A stretch of 64,000 bases of DNA. Origin: Zygaena filipendulae (lineage: Eukaryota > Arthropoda > Insecta > Lepidoptera > Zygaenidae). Both the position numbers and the translations under genes were made by a program. This document shows positions 45,097 through 56,549 of the stretch, piece by piece. The notes under the pieces are model-generated. The model did not search any database. It was not told the origin of the DNA and saw only the letters and a list, made by a program, of their open reading frames with translations. Where the stretch lies: contig OU015677.1 of NCBI GenBank assembly GCA_907165275.2, positions 3,844,001 to 3,908,000 of the forward strand. The letters run 5' to 3'. Every line of letters begins with the position of its first letter. Within the stretch, counting starts at the first letter, position 1.

Positions 45097-45199
45097 TTAG
45101 TTAGTAAAAATAAAAAGCACTTAAAAAACATAACTTTCTTTATAGGTAGTAACCACAGAGCAAATAAATTAAGTAGAGAGGACACGTAGGCGGGGCAGG

Positions 45200-45325
45200 C
45201 GCGATACCGTTGCAAAGGAAGTTAGAGCAAATGCTCTAACTTGGCCAGAACTTATTTCTTCCACCCCAAGGCCCAAGTATATTTACTACAATATTCCCAA
45301 AACTGTGAATTTTAAACACAGTGAC
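45200..45325 (-). repeat. Unclassified repeat with GTTAGAGCA...GCTCTAAC
   Basis: Inverse copy of the repeat at 19986: GGTTGCAAAGGAAGTTAG-like start, AGAGCAAATGCTCTAAC palindrome, CCCAAGTATATTTAC, CCAAAACTGTGAATTTT. Confidence 0.55.
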
Positions 45326-45339
45326 TAAGTAAAAACAAC

Positions 45340-46377
45340 CATAAAGATAATACTATGTAAAGATATACACCGATATTGCAATGCGTTACCGCTATCCGCG
45401 ACAATAGCTTATCGCGGACCCCGGACTCCGGATTCCAAACCCCGGACGCGGCGTCCGCTCGTCCGGCCGTCCGGGATAGGTAACAATCGGGGCAGTTTCC
45501 ATTACACTTACATTTTCCGGCTGTACAAGAGCGTCCAACAAAATGGCTGATTATGATTGATGTCCGCCGACAGTGATATCACGCAGCTAATGGTGGTCTA
45601 ATAGTGAGGGGACAAGTGTTTCAAATTATACCTATCGATATTTTCAAACACTGATGATAAAACATATAGGTACGTATACTTCTTATACATCTTTATTACT
45701 TAAAAATAAAATGTGGAAAGTTTAATTATTAAAAAAGAAAGAATCGCATAGTAATTGCTGTGATGCCAAACCGAACACCGACTCAGCAATTATGCTCTCT
45801 CATAAAATGTTACTCAGTTACTTGCAACTTTTTTATTTGAACTGAATAAAAAATTAAATCAGAAACAATGTTGAGCAGTACTGATAGTTCTAAAATTACA
45901 ACAAAGTTGGACCGTTGAGTATTAAAAGTGCTTCCTTTTGTCCCATTGAATTTATAAGTTACCTATAGGTAGTTATGTCTTCCCAAAAACTTAATGCTTA
46001 TTGGAGACTTATTTTACCAACATTAAAAATAATTAAGTATACGTATGTTATTGATATGTATATGCATAATATTTCCATAATAAATAAATGCATTATATAT
46101 AGCGATTCCTTAACCGTAGGTACGTTAAAGTTCTAATTCAACAAGATGAAATAACCTCGACTCTACAAAAAATAATGTCTAGGAAATATAAATTTTATCG
46201 ATTATTCTAAAACATTTTGTCACAGCTCTAGCAGCTCTATATTTTAGAGACCTATAAAAGGAAGACGGCAATCTTCGTAACAACTGAATGACGGACCAAT
46301 ATTTTTGTTGTTTGTTAAACGATCGTTATTATATTTCTTTAAAATTATTGGAACAAAAACAAAGTTGGTGATTATAC
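45340..46377. other. No gene seen; GC-rich patch at 45395-45480
   Basis: The patch includes the hairpin CCGCGACAATAGCTTATCGCGG flanking region and repeated CCCCGGAC/GTCCGG words. The remainder is AT-rich and unassigned. Confidence 0.5.
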
Positions 46378-46765
46378 AAAGCTGACCCCGCGGTTTCACC
46401 CGCGGCAAGTTCGGAGTGCCCGCGGGAATGTCGTGATAAAAAGTACTCTATGTCCCTCAGAATCACTGTAGCTTTTTATAGGTGAAATAATTTTCATAAT
46501 GGGTTCAGTAGATCCAACGATCACCCCCTAAAACCTCGCAAACTCACAATCTCCGGAGTTCCCGCGGGAATTCTGGGATAAAAAGTACTTCCGTCACTCA
46601 AGATCATTGTAGCTTCTTATAAGTGAAAGAATTTTTCAAATCGGTTCAGTAGATCCAGAGTTAGCTGTTACGGAGAAATTCGGAGTTCCCGAGGGGATTC
46701 CGAAATAAATGTACTCTATGAGACTCAGGATCACTGTAGCTTCCTATAAGTGAAATATAACTAGC
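46378..46765 (-). mobile_element. Helitron with three body modules
   Basis: GCTGACCCCGCGGTTTCACC hairpin end, then three successive modules at 46410, 46555 and 46680, each with a CCCGCGGGAAT-like word and AGTGAAA. Expanded internally compared with the ~190-bp type. Confidence 0.78.
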
Positions 46766-46789
46766 TGATTGATTACAATTTGATTTACG

Positions 46790-46970
46790 TTTTAAAATGA
46801 AAAAAACATCTATCTTTCTGTTTGTTCCAACTAATCTCTGAAACGGTTAAACCGATTTTGACGGGACTTTCACAGGCAGTTAGCTGATGTTATGAAGAGT
46901 AACTTGGACTAATTTTATCGGACTTCCTTCCTTTGTTACGATTTAACTCAAAAACCACTGGAACGATTTC
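46790..46970 (+). repeat. Unclassified interspersed repeat (AACCGATTTTGACGGGAC)
   Basis: CTCTGAAACGGTTAAACCGA, TTTTGACGGGACTTTCAC and GTTAGCTGATGTTATGAAG. A distant relative (AATCGGTCCAGCCGTTCCAG) lies at 62835-62890. Confidence 0.5.
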
Positions 46971-47569
46971 AAATATTCTTTCACCCTCGGGATCTCCTCA
47001 CATAGCTTAGTTTTGACAAAATAATGAGTTGACCTCAATCAGGCAAGCAAGTCGTTCAAATTGCGGTTGTATCATGATTACAAAATTAGAGGTGAGCCAC
47101 TCGCTGTCCCGAGCATTTTATAATTTGAAAAGGAGAAAAGTTTAAAAACGGCAAAACCGGTAAAAATCCGCCATCCAACTTTGAAACTTAAAAGCAAAAT
47201 CGTGTTGGTGTAGTGAGCCGACGGTTTTTAAAAGTATCGCAAGCGTTTTTATTAAAATAGCAACTAGCAAATACCTATTCATTGATCGATGGGGATCTAT
47301 TTCAAAGGCATGAACTTTACTGCCTATAAATACAGTCTATACAAAGAGGAAGATAAAACGAGGGACGTATTGAAGAGTAGGTATAATATTCAGTCCGAGT
47401 ATTCTAATATGAAATAAGTAGGTAAATGTCAAATGACATGAACATTAAGTTGTGTCGTGATTTGTTTTTTCTTTTTTTTTTTGTAAAATATGCCATTTAT
47501 TTCTATGGTGACTATCACAACAGTTTCGCCAGTGTCAAGCTGTGGATTAACGCAGGAGAGTTTTATAAA
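46971..47569. other. No gene seen
   Basis: Unassigned AT-rich DNA; the 86-codon plus frame starting at 47426 runs into the next MITE. Confidence 0.5.
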
Positions 47570-47807
47570 TGGACACAGATAAGCAATAACATGTTAACCC
47601 ACAAAATTAAGTTATTGATTCAGAACAGTTTATTAAGAGTTAGGGAACGTTTTTTAATTGTGTGTTTACCTTATTACATTGCTTAAATATGTAACTAAAT
47701 ATTGAACATAAAAAATGTTGCCACAAAGTGGCGCTCCTACTTTCAAAACACGATTTACTCAAAATTTCTCCAGTGTGGGTTAGCACACTATTGCTTATCT
47801 ATGTCCA
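47570..47807 (+). mobile_element. GATAAGCAATA MITE, copy M3
   Basis: 238 bp, identical in length to M2. TGGACACAGATAAGCAATA and inverted TGGACATAGATAAGCAATA ends. The flanks do not show a clear TA duplication. Confidence 0.88.
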
Positions 47808-48185
47808 AATATGTGCGTTAAAGTTTGAAGTCCAAAAATATAGGTAAAGTTATGGTTAGTTTTTAATTTACTTACTACCAGTAGACAAAATTTTTTTTTT
47901 AAATATAATTTTAAAAATATGTTATGTTTATGATATGTTTATCTTTAAAAAAAGGTTTATAAAATATCTTAATTACTGGTCGGTTAAGAGAGGAAAGTAG
48001 CGATTCATATTAAAAACAATTTAAAAAATCAATAAATTTTAGCGCGAGCTTTGCCTGGCATTCATTACTCAAAAGGACCACGAGATATTTTGATGAGAAC
48101 CGAAGGGGTCAGCACTCAGCTCCGTGTTTTTCATCTGTCGATAATAACAACAATTAAAAGTAGACTTTGTAACAAAATAGTTGTT
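47808..48185. other. No gene seen
   Basis: Unassigned AT-rich DNA. Confidence 0.5.
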
Positions 48186-48343
48186 CCCCCCACGGTTTCA
48201 TCTGCATGTATTTCGGTATTCCCGCGGGAATCTCGAAGTAAAAGTGACTAAGTATGTAATTTCACTCACGAATACTGTAGCTTGCAATCAGTGAAAGAAT
48301 GTTTAGAATCGGTTCAGAAGGTATCTACCTAGTTTTTGAGTTT
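48186..48343 (-). mobile_element. Helitron fragment
   Basis: TTCCCCCCACGGTTTCATCT, TTCCCGCGGGAATCTCG, AGTGAAAGAATGTTTAGAAT and TTTTTGAGTTT. The CTAGT terminus is lost. Confidence 0.7.
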
Positions 48344-48862
48344 ATCCATTACAAAAAACAAATCAACAAAAAATATATCATCTTTTCTCTTTATACAATA
48401 TTATGTATTGTGTGTGTAGATAAAAGACAGCGTGCGGATGAATAAAGATTAAAACAATTGATTCTCTAGCTATATGTACTTTGTACGAAAGTCCTTTAAA
48501 ATAAATAAAAAAAATACCAAAAGAATTCCTACCAGCGCCTAGACAAATTAAATGGTACTTAAAGTATGTGAACATACCAATCGGGTATTACTTACGACTT
48601 TCGACAAGATATCAACAGGACGTTGCATAAATTACCCTAAAAATTAACAATGCACTATCTACATAGTAATGACCGAAGCAATTACGTAGGTACTTACCTA
48701 CCTACTGTCGAGTTGAAACGCCACTTTCTTCAATTTTGAACAACTCCTAGCGCCATCTGTTGTTACACCGCATAAACAACGATTGAACTATTATAATTTG
48801 AGAAATCTTGAGCTTAATTAATGATCCTAGTGAAAATCTCACGAAAAACTCATGAAAATCAA
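48344..48862. other. No gene seen
   Basis: Contains AGCGCCATCTGTTG (48749-48762), which resembles the CTCF core; otherwise unassigned. Confidence 0.45.
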
Positions 48863-49050
48863 CTTAATATTATAAATGCAAATGCGAATTTGTTTGTTCG
48901 GTTGTAACGCTTCCACTCCTTAACTACTCAACCGATCATCATGGAATTTGGCGGATACGTTATCAGTGGTACAGAATATGACATAGAATATGACATAGAA
49001 TATGACAAGATCTACATTCGCGAGCGAAGCCATGGACGTAAGCTGCACGA
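48863..49050 (+). mobile_element. Helitron with GACATAGAATAT mini-array
   Basis: 5' half (AATATTATAAATGCAAATGC, TTGTAACGCTTCC, CAACCGATCATCATGGAATT). A 12-bp unit GACATAGAATAT is tandemly repeated at 48977-49006, then the end is degenerate. Confidence 0.7.
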
Positions 49051-49058
49051 AACCAATA

Positions 49059-49258
49059 TCCTTATCTTTACTATTATAAATGCGAAAGTGAGTTTGTTTG
49101 TTTGTTACGCTTTCACGCCTTAACGGCTGAACCGATCACCGCGAAATATTGTATACACATTTTCAGGAGTACAGAGAAGGACATAGGATACTTTTTATCC
49201 TGGGATTCCTACGGGAACTCTGAGATTGCCGCGGGTGAAACTGCGGGGATCAAATAGT
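49059..49258 (+). mobile_element. Helitron
   Basis: 5' TACTATTATAAATGCGAAAG, GTTTGTTTGTTACGC, AGGAGTACAGAGAAGGACAT, GCGGGTGAAACTGCGGGGAT, with terminus CAAATAGT in place of CTAGT. It lies 12 bp from the 5' LTR of the next element. Confidence 0.8.
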
Positions 49259-49269
49259 ATTTATTATAT

Positions 49270-49476
49270 TGTTGGGAGACTCGGCTTGGAGAGCGGCAAC
49301 ACTACGGGCAGCGCCATGACAGCGGTCGGCGCGTGAGACGGAACTACGGAAGTAGTCGCTGTGTGCAAGTCATTCCGTCGCATCGTCGTTCGTCGAGAAG
49401 TGTCGTTATATTAAGAGTTTATCATTTTTGTCTGTTTTTATAATTTATTTGGAAATTGAAGAAAGCTTACCTAAAA
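49270..49476 (+). repeat. 5' LTR of the LARD-like element
   Basis: Starts TGTTGGGAGACTCGGC and ends CTTACCTAAAA. By eye it is identical to the 3' LTR. The 3' end is not the usual CA, so the boundary rests on the shared sequence and the ATAT flanks. Confidence 0.85.
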
Positions 49477-52400
49477 TCAGAATTGGGATTGTCTCACGGA
49501 CCACAAGTATTGGCATTCTGACATGACAATTTAATATTTGTGTAACTACCCGTTACTTATGGTTTGTCATTTTTGTTGGTAAGTTTCAAGTGTGATTAAA
49601 ATCATTTAAAAATAGTTCTTCGTGTCTATTTTCTGTGTGATTGTGTGATTCTTATTACGTTTTGAAGTACCTTTGTCGAGTTAAAAGATTGCGACAACGT
49701 CAACGAAGTTCGCGCGATCGAACGTCTTGTACGATGTAATCGCAGCAATACCTATTGTTGTCATTCGTTTTCTGTGGCTGTGTAAATAAGTAGGTACTAA
49801 GCTACTTTCTCGATCCCTTTCTGTCGTTTAAATGTGTTTCTCCAGGAGTTTAAACCTTGATGCAAAGATTGAGTGTGTGCGCCACGAGTGCAGGCGCCGC
49901 CGCGTCACTGAATTGCGACAACGTTGCCGTTGCTCCGTGTCGGGGCTAGCGGAGCGCCTCGCAGCGCGTTGCTTGGCGCGCGACAGTCTGGCGCCACTGC
50001 GATGGAGTTGCCTGGGAGCTGACTCAGGGCAGGTCACCATGTCCCACGGTGACAATACTGCGTTCGAGGTGCTGGATATTATGCTCTTAAGAGCTAATGA
50101 TCGCCGAATATTGAGTAAGACGTATCCATTACTTACTAGATACCTACAATCACATCGGTCAATCGGTATTGACTGCCGATGCAAAATTCCATTGATTTCA
50201 CATTACACTTTGAATGAATTGGTTAAGGTAACTAAATACTTATGTTGCATTGTAAGTTACCCGAAGGAAGAGTATCACTTATGTAACTCCAAAGAGTAAG
50301 CTACCAAAGTAAAAAAAAAAAAGATGAAAACAAAATATTGAATGGATAAATTACATCTTAACAACTGTATTTCAAATAAACATGTAATGAATATTTGTGC
50401 CCATAGTAGACATATTGTCTGTCTGTATGTACCTACCTGTATTTTGTTGTTGTGTGATATTTTCTTTTAAATAAATTTCACCACAGATTTATAAAGCTGC
50501 GTACACACGAATGTTGCTTTCAATGGTATGGGAACATCCATGTTAAATATATGAAGGTAGTGTAACTTTCACCCTCCTCCATCAATTTATGAACAACATC
50601 AAAGATGTTGTGCTTTTTAATTTTGGCCAATTTCGTCTAGTAAAAGGACCCTGTTCTACGTTGTGTTTATAATAACTTTAGTTCTTTTAGGTTGAGATTC
50701 GATTCCGTCTTCATCCTATCTACATTTTTATGGGTTGAGGCTAGGTTTAGGTTTTAGTTTGAAAAAAACAATCATTAATTATTTTGACGCTATACTTTAA
50801 TAATCGTGATTGGCGTGAGCATGATATTTCTATAGGAAATATTTATATTTAGTACACCCAACTGCGTTTGAGTTGGGTGACACTCGTTCTATACATGAAC
50901 GGTCATCATATTCTTTACATGAACTCGTTCTACACGAACGGTTCTTTTTTATGTGCTAGACTACACTTTACATTTATTTAACGTCTGTGCGTTAATAGTG
51001 TTGTTAGCCCGGAAGCAGAGAGACTCCAAAGATTGATAACCGTGTTATGGTGGTTCACATAGCCACTAACTCCCGTCTATCGACGTTAGTAGTGTTCGGG
51101 ATACTAAGATAGGAATATGATGCTCATAGAACACCTCCCATACGATGTTTAATTATATTCAACTTGATATTCCAATAGGAATATTTACATTGGCTCTCAC
51201 TACATAACAAGTTTATTATATAGCGAGAGGTGGCGTAGCCCCGTCCTGCGCTACCCACGGTGATGGTCATCCACCTGCTCATAAGCAGTTACCACCCCCC
51301 CCCCACCTGTGTTGCACAAGGTAGAGAGTTCTCCAAATATGCATAACCGACATCCGTTAGAGGATGAATCAGCTATATGAGACTGTACGTCCCGTATCAG
51401 CAGCAATCGTTGGAGGTCATAATTCGGCGGTGCCGAGACCCCTGGGTACGTGTCAGCCCGAAGACCGAGGCCATAATGCGGATAGTACCGCGACCTCAAC
51501 ACCATCCCAATAATTCAAATATAAGTGTATGAGACCAGTCTCGCCGGACATCATAACTTCAGTCGGTCAATTTGTGTTATAGTAGCTACACGTAGCTAAG
51601 GCCGAAGCCCAATTGATTGGATCACAACTCGTCCTCGTACAACACCCACTTGGCACTCATTCGTTTTGATAAACAAGTCGTGTTGAAAAACACAACGGTT
51701 TACCGAGGTCAAGCGTTAACGACTAGGTCGTCCACAGCCGATCCCATAGTCTCTGCACAACGTAACAAAGTCACAAAGCGCATTGACTATAATTATTATG
51801 TTTGTAAAAAAAAGAAAGTAATGTTATCTTGAAAGAAGAGCGTTCAACACTCCCTTGGTGTAGGAAGCGATCCCGCGTCTCCAGTCAGCCGCATAGTCGA
51901 TGATAGTTTTTGAATAACACGGAAGGCGTAGTTATTCAATAGACAAGATACAATACGTGCACAACGAAACCCGTCACAGCGAAGACAACTCAAGGCGCGG
52001 ATTTTTACCTCTCTACGTTATCTTACGCTCGCGACGCGCGACGTCTAACCGCTCAGGATTAGAGTTCATCGTCGTTGTAAATTCCAATAAATTGAAAATA
52101 CACGTTTGCATCGAGCCGATAAGATGTGATGAATTGTAATTTAATAACAATAAAATTACAATCCATGCACACCAAAAACCTTCCTCATAATAATATTTGT
52201 CTTCGCACAAGATATCCTATCGGATGCCAAGCGCGTTGACAAGGCTTTCGTACAGAGCGACAAAGTCACTAAGTACGTAAGCTCGTTCGAACTCCCAACT
52301 TCATCATCTTTTGTGTGATCAGTGGTCGACGGACATTTCACCTAGGCCTTCATGTGAGTCTCCAATTTAATTATTTAGATAAGCATAATAATGCAAATCT

Positions 52401-53063
52401 ATATTCGAGCCACCACCAAACTCGTTATACAACATTTAATGTCGTATACGCGACGCGTTGTAAACGCGACGCGTTGCCTTCCGATCCGACTCGCTCGTCC
52501 GCCGATGCCACTTCACGTCTCAGCCGCCCGCGTGGATACTGGCGGTGCGCTTACGCCCTATTTGAGAGGGGTATGCGGGGGGTTGGGGGGTACAAGTCGA
52601 TATCACTGTTACATCTAAAACCAAGCACACGGTAAATATACCGTATTATAAATATTTTATTTCATGTGAATAATCATTTTATTGATTTTAGTTTATAAAT
52701 TACACATCAATATCCATACACAGTTTAGCTTATGAGTGTATTAACTCGCAATGCTTTTTAATAGCTTTTAAATACATTTCAACTTAATTTTATAGTGTTT
52801 TAAATTATAATACTTTATACATATATCTTTAAAATGCTTTTTCGAATATAAATAATTTTTTTGAACCCCATTGGGCGTCACAGTAGCATGGAAATTATCA
52901 AGTTTGTGTCTCCTATATTTCTTATACCTAAGCACTTTATTGAAAAAAGGAGTAGGTATGAGCAATAGGCTCATCCTAATAATAATTAGCAACTTATGTT
53001 TTTATTCATTGAAAGAATATTTTTATGACTGAGCTTGACTCTTGTGATGAAATAATTTCTGAT

Positions 53064-53188
53064 GAATTTAATGTTAAGTTTATGTAATCCGAAATGTGAA
53101 TCTGATATCTAGATGTGAATTTAATGTTAATTTTATGTAACCTGAAACGTGAATCCTATATCTAGATGTAAATCTAATGTTAAGCCTC
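53064..53188. repeat. 53-bp tandem repeat inside the LARD interior
   Basis: Units start at 53064 (GAATTTAATGTTAAGTTTAT), 53117 and (partial) 53170; each full unit ends ATATCTAGATGT. About 2.4 copies with several mismatches. Confidence 0.85.
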
Positions 53189-53948
53189 TATTCTTCTGAG
53201 TGTTAAGCTTAATGTTCATCTGATGTATTTAAAAACATTAATCTGAGTAATGTAATGTTGTAGTTGAACTGAAATGTAGTTATGTAGATGCCTAGTAATT
53301 TAATTACTAGTGCGTCCTAATATTTTTGGAACACCTGTAAAAGATAGCTAAGTCTTAAGCTCAATGTAACAATGTATAAGACTCTGTTGTGCTATGTACA
53401 CTTAGTAAACAATAAATACTTGAATACTTTATGAGAAATGGTCAGGTTAGGCCGAGCTCAAGAAAGATCGAAGAACTTGTGAAATTACTTTAGCTTACTA
53501 AAGTTATGCAATTGTCAGTTCTACGACTTGCAGTTTACTCTTAGGATGGATATCTGAACCGAATGCTGGAATTAGTGTCTGAAAGGAGTTCGACGTGGGA
53601 CTCCAGTATGCACACGCCCGTACTGCCACGGACGTGCTGCTGCACCGCTACGCTATAGTGCGCTGGTACAAGTTGAGGCTGTGTGTTGTGTCTTGTGGGC
53701 GACATTACCGCGCCACCGTTCATCGTCGCTGTACAGATCGCGTCACAGCACGCCGTTGCGTCTGTGTCGGCGAAGTGTCACCGTCACTGCACTGTTTTGC
53801 ATCTCGACTGTATAGCATCGAGGTCATCTTGAAGCCGACCTACGAGTGGGTCGCAACGTTCGACGGTGATGACGATGATGATGAGGAAGCGATGAATGGA
53901 GATGATGATGAGGATGAAGATGATGATGATGGTGATGGTTGTGGAATT

Positions 53949-54145
53949 CTTCGTTGAGCGAAGTGTTACTGGGCACCGGATCCCTGCCCAAGGTTGAAAC
54001 CTTTTCGTTATGCGAAGAGTCGCTGTGGTACCTGATCACTACCCAGCGTGTGAAAGCTTTTCGGTAATGGCCTAGGCCGAAGAGTCGCTGAGTGCGACTG
54101 TGAGAGTGTGCGACCGTGCAACGAAGAGACTCTCACAGTGCGGCT
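53949..54145. repeat. Degenerate repeats and hairpin inside the LARD interior
   Basis: The word TTCGTTNNGCGAAG(A)GTCGCTG recurs (about 53949, 54004 and 54059, with GCCGAAGAGTCGCTGAGTG). GCTGAGTGCGACTGTGAGAG at 54088 is inverted as CTCTCACAGTGCGGCTCAG at about 54130, forming a strong stem. An acidic GATGAT-rich tract lies just before. Confidence 0.7.
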
Positions 54146-54461
54146 CAGTGTTGATTATTTTGCATGTGGTTGTGGATGTAGACGTAGATCTTGGTTTTAT
54201 TTTGGTGTTGGTAATTCGTGTGACGAATATTAATTTTGATGAATATAACTGAAACTAACCTAACTGTGTACCTAAAACCTTGTCACTTTTGTTGTATCTG
54301 CGAACGTTGTTTAAATTTTGTTGCATCGCTATGACGAAATTGGATGCAGTCTGGAGACCCTTGTTAACCGATCTGTTACATGTACTGGATGTGCGAGACG
54401 AGTCTGATAAGACCTTATCAGATTGATCCTGACGAGGACGTCAGGGTGTCAGGAGAGGCCG

Positions 54462-54668
54462 TGTTGGGAGACTCGGCTTGGAGAGCGGCAACACTACGGG
54501 CAGCGCCATGACAGCGGTCGGCGCGTGAGACGGAACTACGGAAGTAGTCGCTGTGTGCAAGTCATTCCGTCGCATCGTCGTTCGTCGAGAAGTGTCGTTA
54601 TATTAAGAGTTTATCATTTTTGTCTGTTTTTATAATTTATTTGGAAATTGAAGAAAGCTTACCTAAAA
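54462..54668 (+). repeat. 3' LTR of the LARD-like element
   Basis: Same 207 bp as the 5' LTR. It is followed at once by ATATTATTATAAATGCG, the 5' end of a Helitron. Confidence 0.85.
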
Positions 54669-54811
54669 ATATTATTATAAATGCGAATTTGAGTTTGTTC
54701 ATCATGAAATTTTGCATACACGATGCCTGGGGTACAAAAAAGAACATAAGACACTTTATTTCCGGGTATTCCCGCGGGAACTCCGAAATAAAACCGCGGG
54801 AAACAGCTAGT
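54666..54811 (+). mobile_element. Helitron, short
   Basis: AATATTATTATAAATGCGAA, GAGTTTGTTCATCATGAAAT (a deletion joins 5' end and core), TATTCCCGCGGGAACTCCG, AAACCGCGGGAAACAG and CTAGT. Confidence 0.82.
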
Positions 54812-55478
54812 ATTTCTATAGGTATTTATGACATTTTTCTCAAGAACTGTACTAAACTTATTAAGACAGAACTCACTGACCACGCCCGTCGCCGCTCTGT
54901 CACGCCCCTGTTCGTTATTTATGTACCATCTTTAGTTTTATATTTCCGCCATTGCGTGGCCGACTTTGAAATTTACATAAATCATTTTAGAACTTCCATT
55001 CGATTATGTCTGCTTAGTCCGCTGGAAGAGAGCATGGTTAAATTGCACTGGAATATGATTTCTAATGATTTTTTATTAAATACTATAGGTATTTATCGTG
55101 TTAAAGAATTAACCAAAAACCTGATACACCCTTTTTAAAAAAATAAACAATAACAAAATATTAAATAAATAAATTATCTCAAAAAAATTAACATTAGTTT
55201 GGAAGTAACCTATCTACGAAATTTCAAGCGCTAAGCCAGTAATATCAAAAAGAGGTAAAATTTGTGAGTTTGGCTGTTTAAGGTATGTCTGGAAGTACTG
55301 GACCAATCATAGAAATTCTGTTACTAAGCAACTTATAGGCCTCTGAATAAAAGTAATTGATTTATTTTATTAATTAACCGTCTTCATTAGTAAACGTATT
55401 TCAACAACTCAATACGACCTGTAAGTATGATTGTATGTTTGTGCACGATTATCTCGCGTTTGGCTGAACTGATTTTGA
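54812..55478. other. No gene seen
   Basis: AT-rich. The last ~90 codons of a 172-codon frame (54620-55138) fall here, but the frame starts in the LTR and crosses a Helitron, so it was not called. Confidence 0.5.
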
Positions 55479-55649
55479 TGCAGAATTCCGGGATAAAAAG
55501 TACCCTATGTGTTAATCTGATGTATAAGCTATATTATTGTAAAGTTTCATTTAAATCCATCCAGTAGTTTTTGCGTGAAAGAGTAACAAACATCCATCCA
55601 TCCATCCATACATACTTACAAACTTTCGCGTTTATAATATTAGTAGGAT
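55479..55649 (-). mobile_element. Helitron 5' half with CATC repeats
   Basis: CAGAATTCCGGGATAAAAAG, TTTTTGCGTGAAAGAGTAAC, (CATC)n and TTTATAATATTAGTAGGA. The CTAGT side is missing. Confidence 0.8.
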
Positions 55650-55850
55650 TACGTTTCAACATTAAGACATAAAGTCCTCATCAAATTTTATATCGTCAAC
55701 GCTCCCATGTTTATGCGCCGACTTCAAAGCTCGCCGTTACGAGCCGACAATTACACTGGCGTGCGAATTTTATTTATAGTTTGCGGCCGAGACAGACTTG
55801 CGACTAAATAAACGCGCTAAGGGGCCGCGGCGGCGGCCATCTTCCTACTA

Positions 55851-56549
55851 TGCTACTGCTCCACCTTTTTTTTTTTTTTTTTGACCCAGGGAAAATGCTT
55901 TATGCATACCACCGCCCCCGGGGCGGGGGTGATGGTTATGTGGGACTCCGCCCTGATAAGGGCGACCCGCCCTGGGAAGGGCGGGAATACTACCCACTAA
56001 AAACCCTGGGGTGTTCCTCCTCAGCGCCACGAGTCAGGGCCGCGGGAATCGCTAATTGCATGCTCCGCGGCCCCGACGGCGCTAGCCCGCACGTAGCGGG
56101 CTCCTTCTCGGGGACCCGTTAGTTTTGTGGGTCCCCTCCTCCTACAACTGCTATAATAAATTAATTTAGTGGCGCGCCGGAACACCTAACGCGCCACTTC
56201 CGCCCGAGGTCCTCATTCCGACTGGCGGCAGAGTTACCCCTACTCTGCCGCCCGGAGGCGTTAACGTTAACGTTGATGTTAATGTCCAACGCTACTGCTC
56301 CACCTGCGTGTTAACGCGTAAATTAGTGCGCTAATTTAGATGTGGCCAACATTTTAACGCGTTAACTTACTAACATTACCACGTTAGACATTAACATCAA
56401 CGTTAACGTTAACGCAGGTGGAGCAGTAGCATAACGTTAACGTTGATGGTAATGTTAGGAAGTTAACCCGTTAAAATGTTGGCCACATCTACGTGATGCC
56501 TAAATTGGCGCACTAATTTACGCGTTAACACGCAGGTGGAGCAGTAGCA
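55851..56549. mobile_element. Complex fold-back element inserted at TA
   Basis: Outer inverted ends TGCTACTGCTCCACC (55851 and, inverted, 56549), flanked by TA. The same end motif occurs again internally at about 56289 and, inverted, near 56433. It is bounded by GTTAACGTTAACG-rich arms and TTTAACGCGTTAAC words, so at least two palindromic units are joined. A retroelement end interrupts the left arm. Confidence 0.82.
55866..56265 (-). mobile_element. Non-LTR retroelement 3' end with A tail, nested
   Basis: A 17-T tract (A tail on the minus strand), then GC-rich sequence with GGGCGACCCGCCCTGGGAAG, CTAAAAACCCTGGGGTGTTC and strong hairpins (GGCGGCAGAGT...ACTCTGCCGCC; GTGGCGCG...CGCGCCAC). It begins directly after the left TGCTACTGCTCCACC. 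Clade not assigned; the 60-90 codon frames are shadows. Confidence 0.65.

Larger units (their letters stand above)
49270..54668. mobile_element. LARD-like LTR retrotransposon, non-coding interior
   Basis: Two direct 207-bp repeats (49270-49476 and 54462-54668) bound 4,985 bp. The outer flanks are ATAT on both sides (49266-49269 and 54669-54672), consistent with a 4-bp target duplication. AGGAGAGGCCG just before the 3' LTR is polypurine-tract-like. Possible primer-binding sites beginning TGG occur at 49484 and 49511, but no tRNA was assigned. No frame resembles gag, protease, reverse transcriptase or integrase, and the longest is 155 codons. This fits a large retrotransposon derivative mobilised by a partner elsewhere. 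Orientation cannot be fixed with certainty; the polypurine-like tract favours plus. Confidence 0.82.

Noticed and set aside
49477..49520. An alternative longer LTR ending CACA near 49506, giving a canonical TG...CA repeat
   Set aside because: The 3' copy stops at 54668 and the ATAT flanks fit the 207-bp boundary; the longer version would require a truncated 3' LTR. Kept only as a possibility.
49832..50299. 155-codon frame and its antisense 118-codon frame in the LARD interior
   Set aside because: No zinc knuckle, protease or capsid-like motif could be seen; likely chance in a GC-richer patch.
53595..53957. 120-codon frame with an acidic tail
   Set aside because: The acidic part is a GATGAT repeat; the N-terminal part has no recognisable domain.
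54620..55138. 172-codon plus-strand frame, the longest outside ephrin and repeat frames
   Set aside because: It begins in the 3' LTR, crosses a Helitron and ends in AT-rich DNA; a chimera of unrelated non-coding sequences.
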